Source of the DNA: JASFRI01 sp050115015
GTDB lineage: Bacteria > Acidobacteriota > Polarisedimenticolia > CBDVAL01
DNA: 6,397 bases
Reading direction: 5' to 3'
Assembly (NCBI GenBank): GCA_050115015.1
Contig: JASFRI010000249.1
Location: 1-6,397, forward strand
Shown piece after piece: positions 1 through 5,115 of the stretch. Positions within the stretch are counted from its first letter, which is position 1; each line of letters opens with the position of its first letter. A program made the translations under genes and the position numbers. Under the pieces are notes generated by a model that worked only from the letters and a program-made list of their open reading frames with translations, made no database searches and was not told the DNA's origin.

Positions 1-660
1 GTGATGTACCTGCTGCTGCTGTGCTCGGTGGGCGCACTCGCGATCACGCTGGAGCGCTTCTGGAACCTGCGCCGCACCAAGATCATCCGCATGGACTCCT
101 ACGAGACCCTCCATGCGCTCCTCGCCGGCGGACAGCTCAACCAGGCCCGGGAGTACTGCCGGCGCCACCCCGGCCCGTTCCACAACATCATCGCGGCGGC
201 CCTCGACAACTTCCCCTACGGGCGGGAGGAGGTCAAGGAGGCGGTCCTGGATGCCGGGCGCCAGGAGATCGGCTTCCTGGAACGGTATCTCAACGCCCTC
301 GGGACCATCGCCGGCATCGCGCCGCTGCTGGGACTGCTCGGGACCATGCTGGGGATGATCCAGGTGTTCCAGGACATCGGCCTGAAGGGCGTGGGGAACG
401 CACAGAACCTCGCCGACGGGATCTCCCAGGCGCTCATCACCACCGCCACGGGGCTGCCCATCGCCATCTTCGCCCTCGTCATGTACAACTACTTCTCCGG
501 GGTGGCCGACCGTTACGTGCTCGAGATGGAGAAGCACGTGTTCCAGCTGACCCGCCAGATGTTCCGCGGCCGGGTCGGCGACGAGACGCTGGACGGCCTG
601 CGGGCCGATGCCGTCCTCGCGCGGGGACAGGCCGCGGAGCAGGGCGGCGACGGGAGCTGA
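1..660 (+). CDS. MotA/TolQ/ExbB proton channel family protein (5' end cut by window)
   Basis: Inner-membrane subunit of a proton-driven motor of the ExbB/TolQ type. Together with an ExbD/TolR partner it uses the proton gradient to energise outer-membrane or envelope work. About 219 residues are visible. The first membrane segment is residues 3-20, followed by the family's LERFW junction and a cytoplasmic loop. The signature APLLGLLGT lies at 107-115 in the second segment, and TTATGLPIAI at 147-156 in the third. Base 1 is a GTG, but by family comparison V-M-Y aligns inside the usual N-terminal 'GGPxM' stretch, so the true start is probably a few to about 20 codons upstream. The C-terminus is hydrophilic. 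It is followed after 2 bases by the ExbD-type gene. ExbB versus TolQ cannot be settled without the upstream region; no tonB or tolB is visible. Confidence 0.93.
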   Translation: MMYLLLLCSVGALAITLERFWNLRRTKIIRMDSYETLHALLAGGQLNQAREYCRRHPGPFHNIIAAALDNFPYGREEVKEAVLDAGRQEIGFLERYLNALGTIAGIAPLLGLLGTMLGMIQVFQDIGLKGVGNAQNLADGISQALITTATGLPIAIFALVMYNYFSGVADRYVLEMEKHVFQLTRQMFRGRVGDETLDGLRADAVLARGQAAEQGGDGS

Positions 661-662
661 GG

Positions 663-1064
663 GTGGAGCTGCGACGCCGCCGACGCCGGGAGGTCCGGAT
701 CGACCTCTCGGCGCTGATCGACGCGGTGTTCCTGCTGCTGATCTTCTTCGCCGTGTCGACGACCTTCCTCGACACCACCGGCCTCGACCTCGAGCTGCCC
801 GAGGCGGAGACCGGGACGGCCCAGGACGCCACGGAGCTCACCGTCTGGATCGACCGTGAAGGGAGCCTCCGGTTCCGGGACGAGCCGGTGGAGCTGGGCG
901 CCCTGGAGGCCCGCATCCGCCGGGCTCTGGAGGAGGAGGATCCGGACCGCTACGTGGTGCTCCGGGCCGATCGTCACACGCCGCTGGAGACCGTCGTCGA
1001 CGTCATGGACGTGGCCCGGAAGTCCGGCGCCCGGGGCGTGACGATCGCCTCCCGGTCCGAGTGA
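663..1064 (+). CDS. ExbD/TolR family biopolymer transport protein
   Basis: Partner of the preceding channel subunit: a single-span inner-membrane protein with a periplasmic domain. The GTG start at 663 gives 133 residues, a normal ExbD length. It is preceded by GGGAG at 651-655 and lies 2 bases after the upstream stop, so the two genes are probably translationally coupled. Residues 4-9 are six consecutive arginines, an unusually strong positive-inside signal. The membrane helix begins around residue 15 and carries LIDAVFLLLIFF, in which Asp20 corresponds to the essential proton-carrying aspartate of ExbD (Asp25 in E. coli). The STTF that follows is also typical. Residues from about 45 form the periplasmic domain, with the usual VVLRADRHTPLETVVDVMDVARKSG-type ending. 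The frame is open far upstream, but that stretch overlaps the channel gene and matches nothing. Confidence 0.92.
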   Translation: MELRRRRRREVRIDLSALIDAVFLLLIFFAVSTTFLDTTGLDLELPEAETGTAQDATELTVWIDREGSLRFRDEPVELGALEARIRRALEEEDPDRYVVLRADRHTPLETVVDVMDVARKSGARGVTIASRSE

Positions 1065-1071
1065 GGCCGCG

Positions 1072-1659
1072 ATGCGGGTCATCGGCGGCACGCTGCGCGG
1101 CCGGCCCCTGCGGAGCCTCCCCGGCCGGGACATCCGGCCCACGGGGGACCGCGTGCGGGAGGCTCTCTTCAACATCCTGCAGGCGGAGGTCGCCGGCAGT
1201 CGCTTTCTCGATCTGTTCGCCGGGACCGGGGCCGTCGGGATCGAGGCCCTGAGCCGGGGGGCCGCCGCGGCCACGTTCGTCGAGCAGCGGGGGTCCCATG
1301 CGGGACTGATCCGCCGCAACCTGGAGGCCTGTGGCCTGGCCGCGCGGGCCCGGGTGGTGGAGGGGGACGTGCTGGAGGTTCTCCGCCGCGGCGCCGACGG
1401 TGCCGAGCCGTACGCGCTCATCTTCCTGGATCCGCCCTACGAGGCCTTCGATCTCCGGCGGGCCGCGCTGCGGCGCCTCCCGGGCTCCGGACTCCTGGCG
1501 CCGGGAGGGCGGATCGTGGCGGAGTGCCCCTCCAGGGAGTCCCGGACCGCTGTCCAGAATCTGACCCTGGAGCGGGTGGCCCGCTACGGGGAGGCAGCCC
1601 TGTGCCTGTATCGTGCCCGGGATCCCGAGCCGACCTCCGGGACCGAAGAACTCCCTTGA
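1072..1659 (+). CDS. rsmD: 16S rRNA (guanine(966)-N(2))-methyltransferase RsmD
   Basis: SAM-dependent methyltransferase that modifies N2 of G966 in 16S rRNA during 30S assembly in the cytoplasm. Its 195 residues match the family length. The N-terminal MRVIGGTLRGRPL and RPTGDRVREALFNIL (22-36) are RsmD hallmarks. The SAM-binding motif I is FLDLFAGTGAVGIEAL at 45-60, and the N-methyltransferase catalytic motif DPPY is at 120-123. The ATG lies 7 bases after the exbD-type stop with GAGG at 1063-1066, so it is probably read from the same transcript. In many genomes rsmD is followed by coaD. Here it is followed by a regulatory gap and an unrelated envelope gene, and the pairing with exbBD is less usual. 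Confidence 0.95.
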   Translation: MRVIGGTLRGRPLRSLPGRDIRPTGDRVREALFNILQAEVAGSRFLDLFAGTGAVGIEALSRGAAAATFVEQRGSHAGLIRRNLEACGLAARARVVEGDVLEVLRRGADGAEPYALIFLDPPYEAFDLRRAALRRLPGSGLLAPGGRIVAECPSRESRTAVQNLTLERVARYGEAALCLYRARDPEPTSGTEELP

Positions 1660-1683
1660 AACCGGAACATTCGCACCTATACT
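1656..1683 (+). promoter_or_regulatory. Possible upstream sigma70-type promoter (P1)
   Basis: TTGAAA (1656-1661) and TATACT (1678-1683) are separated by 16 bases, and each is one base from the sigma70 consensus. The -35 box overlaps the rsmD stop codon. It would give a leader of roughly 140 bases ahead of the LysM gene. The short AT-rich patch stands out in very GC-rich DNA, but this promoter is predicted from sequence only and is weaker evidence than the one downstream. Confidence 0.45.
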
Positions 1684-1722
1684 TTCCGCGTGGGGCCGGG
1701 GCGTCGAGGGCCGGATCCAGGT

Positions 1723-1739
1723 CTCAAGCAGGACTTGAG
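1723..1739. promoter_or_regulatory. Inverted repeat between the two candidate promoters (possible operator or leader hairpin)
   Basis: CTCAAG and CTTGAG form a perfect 6-bp inverted repeat around a 5-base centre, ending 17 bases before the -35 box of the downstream promoter. In RNA the stem can be extended by GGT (1720-1722) pairing with ACC (1742-1744) across a two-base bulge. The position suits an activator or repressor site for the LysM gene. Alternatively it is a hairpin in a leader made from P1. No T-tract follows, so it does not look like an intrinsic terminator for rsmD. Confidence 0.4.
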
Positions 1740-1756
1740 CGACCACCCGAAAACCC

Positions 1757-1784
1757 TTGACAGTAATGGTGATGTTGCTATCAT
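1757..1784 (+). promoter_or_regulatory. Sigma70-type promoter of the LysM gene (P2)
   Basis: A perfect -35 box TTGACA (1757-1762), a 16-base spacer, and TATCAT (1779-1784), 5 of 6 bases matching the -10 consensus. Transcription would begin near 1790-1792, giving a leader of about 38 bases to the ATG at 1829. The region is locally AT-rich against a very GC-rich background and lies directly ahead of a gene with a strong Shine-Dalgarno. Confidence 0.75.
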
Positions 1785-1813
1785 AGGCGGCGGACGTCGT
1801 CGAAGGTCCTGAC

Positions 1814-1821
1814 AAAGGAGG
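1814..1821 (+). promoter_or_regulatory. Strong ribosome binding site of the LysM gene
   Basis: AAAGGAGG, nearly full complementarity to the 16S rRNA 3' end, sits 7 bases before the ATG at 1829. It fixes the start codon and suggests efficient translation, in keeping with an abundant envelope protein. Confidence 0.8.
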
Positions 1822-1828
1822 CCGTTTC

Positions 1829-3103
1829 ATGCCCATCCAGCGACGGCTGGCCACACCGCTTGCGGCCGGGTTTTCCGTTCTTCTCCTCCTCGGCGGTGTC
1901 ACCCTCGCGCAGCAGGCGCACCCCACCGAGCCCCATCACCCGCCCAAGGAGGGGAAGTTCGTCCGGGGCCACTGGACGCCGTACGATCCGCCGGATCCCG
2001 CGGCCTTTCCCGAGGACAGCCAGCTGCACACGATCGTCGTCGGGGACACTCTCTGGGACCTCAGCGCCCGCTTCCTGGGGGACCCCTGGCTGTGGCCCCA
2101 GATCTGGGACCAGAACCGGTACATCCTGGACTCCCACTGGATCTACCCGGGCGATCCCCTGCTGATCCCGGCACCTCCCACCGTGCTGGGCACCGGCGAG
2201 GGGGACGAGACCGGCGTCGAGGTCGTCGAGACGGTGCCGGAGCAGCCGGAGGCGCCACCCCAGCAGCCGGTGGCGGTGAACCCGTTGCTGCAGCCGGGAC
2301 AGCCCGTGATCCCCCAGCCAGGGGAGGGGGCCCCGACCCTCGTGGGGCCGGAGCTGCGTCCCGTGGCCGACGAGACCGACCTCTACTGCTCCAGCTACGT
2401 CGTCCCCTCGCCGGAGACCCCGGACCTGTCGATCGCCGAGCGGGAGGACCACAACAAGGAACTGCTCGCGGATTTCGACATCGTGTACATCGCGCAGGGG
2501 CTCGACGACGGCGTGGCTCCGGGGCAGGAGTACTCGGTGCTCCGGGCTCGCGGCCAGCAGGTGAACCACCCCGCCACCCGCGAACTGCTCGGCGAGGTGG
2601 TCACCCAGATGGGCCGCATCCGCGTCATCGCCGCGCAGGCCCACACCTCCACCGCGATGATCGTGGACTCCTGCTTCCCGATCATGGTCGGGGACTGGCT
2701 CGTGCCCTTCGTGGAGCGTCCGGTCCCGCTGGTCACGTCCAGCACCCTGGATCGCCACGAGGTCGTCCTTCCGGAGGCCCCTGACGGCTTCATCGTCTAC
2801 GGGCAGGGGGACGGCGCCGAGTTCGGCACGGGGGATATCGTGGAGATCGACCTCGCCGCCGCTCCCGACCTCAAGCCGGGTGATTCCCTGGTCGTGTACC
2901 GGGACTACCGCCGCAGCGGCAACTTCTACTCGACCCGGACCATCGCCGACGCGGTGCCTCCGGAGGAGCTCCAGGAGACCGGGGAGTTCCCCGTGGTCCT
3001 GGGGCAGATGGTGATTGTCGGGGTGCGGGACCATCTCGCCACGGGGAAGATCATCCGCGCGTACCGCGAGATGAACGTCGGGGACAAGCTCGCCCGGCTC
3101 TGA
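1829..3103 (+). CDS. Exported LysM domain protein with two C-terminal FlgT-C-like repeats
   Basis: Probable periplasmic peptidoglycan-binding protein of 424 residues. A Sec signal peptide is clear: Arg5-Arg6, a hydrophobic core to about 24, and a TLA/QQ cleavage site after Ala27. A single LysM domain spans about 66-114 (HTIVVGDTLWDLSARFLGDP, then WPQIWDQN and a YPGDPLLIP ending). A Pro/Glu/Gln-rich linker follows (about 115-178). The C-terminal half appears to hold two related beta-rich units. Unit one (about 217-293) has VYIAQG, APGQEYSVLR, LGEVV, TSTAMIV and VGDWLVP. Unit two (about 321-424) has IVYGQG, KPGDSLVVYR, VLGQMVIV, ATGKII and VGDKLARL. The mature protein has exactly two cysteines, Cys187 and Cys282, which could form a disulfide. 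I see no catalytic motif, so it is more likely structural or a binding protein than a hydrolase. It has its own promoter and strong ribosome binding site, so it is probably transcribed independently of exbBD-rsmD. The FlgT-C resemblance is from memory of the repeat pattern. Confidence 0.85.
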   Translation: MPIQRRLATPLAAGFSVLLLLGGVTLAQQAHPTEPHHPPKEGKFVRGHWTPYDPPDPAAFPEDSQLHTIVVGDTLWDLSARFLGDPWLWPQIWDQNRYILDSHWIYPGDPLLIPAPPTVLGTGEGDETGVEVVETVPEQPEAPPQQPVAVNPLLQPGQPVIPQPGEGAPTLVGPELRPVADETDLYCSSYVVPSPETPDLSIAEREDHNKELLADFDIVYIAQGLDDGVAPGQEYSVLRARGQQVNHPATRELLGEVVTQMGRIRVIAAQAHTSTAMIVDSCFPIMVGDWLVPFVERPVPLVTSSTLDRHEVVLPEAPDGFIVYGQGDGAEFGTGDIVEIDLAAAPDLKPGDSLVVYRDYRRSGNFYSTRTIADAVPPEELQETGEFPVVLGQMVIVGVRDHLATGKIIRAYREMNVGDKLARL

Positions 3104-3119
3104 CCCGGGCCGCGGCTTC

Positions 3120-3710
3120 TCAGCGGCCTTCCGGGCCCTGGCCGGCCGGTTCCGAGAAGACCTGGGCGGTGAAGCGGTAGAGGGCCGCCCCCTGCCTCCA
3201 CGCGTCCGACGGCAGCCCGGCCTTGTCGCACACCGCCCGGAGGAAGGTCTCCGGGTCCCAGCCCTGGGAGGCGGCGACCTGCGGGAGGAGCAGCCCTCGA
3301 CGTCCTCCGCCCTCGATCAGCAGGCCGTCCCGCCCGACCTCGATGGACGCCGGGTCGTTTAGCGGCCGGAGCGGCGAGAGTATGGAGATCTCGATCCGGA
3401 TCGCGGCCAGGTCCTCCGGCGTCACCGGCGGGAACCTCGGATCCCGGGTACCCGCCGCGATGGCGGCGCCGATCACGGTCCGGGGGAGCGGATCCTCCGA
3501 CTCGATGTAGCCGATGCAGCCGGCGAGATCCTCTCCCCGGTGAAGGGAGACGAACACGCCTCCGGCCCGCTGCAGGAGGGGGTCGTCGGGCGGGGACGGC
3601 GCGCTCAGCCCCTCCAGGTGCCGCTCGAGGGCCCGGCGGGCGAGTTCGAGGAGCGCCGTCCGCTGCGACCGGGGCAGCGCATCCGCCCTCTCCTCTGGTC
3701 CCGGGGTCAT
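3120..3710 (-). CDS. AMMECR1 domain protein (AmmeMemoRadiSam system protein A-like)
   Basis: A 196-residue protein spanning a complete AMMECR1 domain; the biochemical role of the family is still unclear. Visible family motifs are GGVFVSL (50-56), LAGCIGY (62-68, the signature usually written LRGCIG), DPRFPPV (90-96), EISILSPL (107-114), LLLPQVA (140-146) and the C-terminal CDKAGLPSDAW (161-171) followed by YRFTAQVF. The usual arginine of the signature is alanine here (Ala63). The ATG at 3710 has AGGGGA a few bases upstream and lies 18 bases after the stop of the MshEN gene, so the two are probably cotranscribed. In many genomes this family sits with a Memo-like protein and a radical SAM enzyme; neither is in this window. 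It converges on the LysM gene. Confidence 0.92.
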   Translation of the reverse strand: MTPGPEERADALPRSQRTALLELARRALERHLEGLSAPSPPDDPLLQRAGGVFVSLHRGEDLAGCIGYIESEDPLPRTVIGAAIAAGTRDPRFPPVTPEDLAAIRIEISILSPLRPLNDPASIEVGRDGLLIEGGGRRGLLLPQVAASQGWDPETFLRAVCDKAGLPSDAWRQGAALYRFTAQVFSEPAGQGPEGR

Positions 3711-3728
3711 GCGTCCCCTGAGGCGGCC

Positions 3729-5000
3729 TCAGACGGCCTGCAGCTTGTTTCGCAGGATCAGGATCTCCAGCGCAATCGAGGCCTGCAGCCGGAGCCGGCC
3801 CAGCAGGTGCAGGTCCACGTCTCCCAGCGACGCCTTCCCGTTGTCGCCATAGAGCACCGAGACCACCCGCCCCTTGAGCATCAGGGGCAGCAGGAAGGCC
3901 TCCGGGGGCGGGGCGAGTCCGAGATCCTGGAACAGACGGCGGTTCGAGGGCAGGTCCACGACGGGCCCACGGAACGGCCCGCCGCCGTCCTGGACCGTGG
4001 AGAACAGGGACAGCGACTCCCGCGGCAGCAGGACGCTCCGCAGGCGCTCCCGCGAGACTCCGTCCCCGCCGCCGTCCCATCCGACGATGCGGTCGCGTTG
4101 CAGGAAGAACAGGAGCCGACGCTGGAACAGGCGCCCGGCGACCTCGAGCACGATCCGGGCGATGTCGTCCCGGTTGACCGCCGACAGCAGGCGCGTCGCG
4201 GGCTCCCGCAGCGGATCGTCAACCTCCGGCTCCACGGCGGCGGGCGCCGGCGCGCCGGGATCCTCTGCCGCCCCACCCCAGGCCGAGACGGGTCCCGCCG
4301 GGGCGGCCGGGCTTCCGGCCGGGGCCGTCGCCGCGGCGCCCTCCCGCCACTCGTCCAGGCTGCGGGGGAGCCGGTCCAGGATCGGGTCGGACGACCCGGT
4401 GGAGGGAGTCTCGTAAGCGAGGGACTCGTGGGACAGCTCGGCGTCCAGCGGCAGGCCATCCAGACCCACGCCGGCCTCGATCGCTCCCGCCGGCTCCGGT
4501 GGCGAGGGCCGCTCCTGCGGCGCGGGCGGCTCCAGGTCGACGTTCCCCGAGACGGAGATCCGGTCGGACCGTTCCCGCCGCAGGCCGTAGTAGCGCTCCA
4601 GGGCACGGAAGACGCGGAACTCGGGCGCCACGTACGGGATCACCACCATCCCCGTCAGATACGCGATCTCGTCGAGACCCACCAGATCCCGGGGGTTCAG
4701 CATCGCCAGGTGGAGGCGCCTCTCGTGGATGCGGAGCGGGATGGCCTTGTGCCGGTCCGCCACCTTGGCGGGGAGGGCCTGGATCACCTCGTCCGGGATG
4801 TCCTCGAGCAGCTCCGGGGACGCGTAGCGCACGCCGGCGGCTCGGGAAAGCGTATCGCCGAGTGCACCCTCCTCGACGAATCCCAGGTCGATCAGGATCG
4901 AGCCGAGGTGACCGCCGAAGAACTCCTGCGTGCGGAGTGCGGTGCGTAGCTGCGCTTCGTTGAGAAGCCCTTGCTGGATCAGAAGCTCGCCAAGCCTCAA
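3729..5000 (-). CDS. MshEN/GspE N-terminal domain protein with C-terminal GAF-like domain
   Basis: A 423-residue cytoplasmic protein without signal peptide or membrane segment. Residues 2-25 (R2-L3-G4, L7, G11, L18, L22, Q25) fit the 24-residue MshEN motif RLGxxLxxxGxxxxxxLxxxLxxQ exactly. After a 5-residue spacer, residues 31-54 form a second, degenerate copy (HLG instead of RLG, Ala54 instead of the final Gln). The rest of the GspE-N fold runs to about 140. An Ala/Pro-rich acidic linker (about 145-263) leads to a GAF-like domain (about 264-423) with PFRGPVVDLPSN and LPLMLKGRVVSVLYGDNG. There is no Walker A or B motif, so it is not a secretion ATPase. It is more likely a c-di-GMP-responsive regulator. 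The start is TTG at 5000-4998, chosen because GAGGAG (5010-5005) lies 4 bases upstream and the motif begins at once. The frame is open upstream to 5252, but that stretch is low-complexity and overlaps pnp. Confidence 0.85.
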   Translation of the reverse strand: MRLGELLIQQGLLNEAQLRTALRTQEFFGGHLGSILIDLGFVEEGALGDTLSRAAGVRYASPELLEDIPDEVIQALPAKVADRHKAIPLRIHERRLHLAMLNPRDLVGLDEIAYLTGMVVIPYVAPEFRVFRALERYYGLRRERSDRISVSGNVDLEPPAPQERPSPPEPAGAIEAGVGLDGLPLDAELSHESLAYETPSTGSSDPILDRLPRSLDEWREGAAATAPAGSPAAPAGPVSAWGGAAEDPGAPAPAAVEPEVDDPLREPATRLLSAVNRDDIARIVLEVAGRLFQRRLLFFLQRDRIVGWDGGGDGVSRERLRSVLLPRESLSLFSTVQDGGGPFRGPVVDLPSNRRLFQDLGLAPPPEAFLLPLMLKGRVVSVLYGDNGKASLGDVDLHLLGRLRLQASIALEILILRNKLQAV

Positions 5001-5004
5001 GGCT

Positions 5005-5010
5005 CTCCTC
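5005..5010 (-). promoter_or_regulatory. Ribosome binding site fixing the TTG start at 5000
   Basis: On the minus strand this reads GAGGAG inside a purine-rich run, followed by AGCC and then TTG. No ATG or GTG near the conserved N-terminus has comparable support, so this site decides the start of the MshEN gene. Confidence 0.7.
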
Positions 5011-5039
5011 TCTCTGCGGGAGGCGCCCCGCCCGGGGAG

Positions 5040-5070
5040 GGGTCGGGTGCCGGATCCCAGCACCCGACCC
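5040..5070 (-). other. GC-rich hairpin between pnp and the MshEN gene
   Basis: An 11-bp perfect inverted repeat (5040-5050 with 5060-5070; arms GGGTCGGGTGC and GCACCCGACCC) closes a 9-base loop. It starts 46 bases past the pnp stop and ends about 30 bases before the ribosome binding site of the next gene. No run of T follows on either strand, so it is not a standard intrinsic terminator. It could be a 3'-end stabiliser or processing site that lowers expression of the downstream genes, or a factor-assisted attenuator. The remainder of the 115-base gap (5001-5115) shows no promoter I can support. Confidence 0.6.
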
Positions 5071-5115
5071 GGCCCCAGTATGCCTCCTCCGCGTCCGGAA
5101 GGAAAGAGCGTCGCG

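Noticed and set aside
513..1421. Minus-strand open frame opposite exbB, exbD and rsmD
   Set aside because: No recognisable domain, and it runs across three well-supported plus-strand genes.
1781..3034. Long minus-strand open frame opposite the LysM gene
   Set aside because: The translation is rich in His, Arg, Asp and Gly without motifs, while the plus strand encodes a clear signal peptide and LysM domain behind a good promoter and ribosome binding site.
3104..3119. Bidirectional terminator between the convergent genes
   Set aside because: The 16-base gap and its flanks are GC-rich, with no convincing stem followed by a T-tract on either strand.
2926..4080. Minus-strand open frame of about 384 codons spanning the LysM, AMMECR1 and MshEN genes
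   Set aside because: It overlaps three supported genes in the wrong frame, crosses their boundaries, and is of Arg/Pro/Ala-rich low complexity.
3540..4949. Long plus-strand open frame of about 469 codons
   Set aside because: It lies opposite the MshEN and AMMECR1 genes, whose proteins match known families. Its own translation is Arg/Gly/Gln-rich with no recognisable domain, as expected of an antisense frame in GC-rich DNA.
5026..5037. Short palindrome CCCCGCCCGGGG near the MshEN start as an operator
   Set aside because: It is a simple G/C run with a tiny loop, expected by chance at this base composition.
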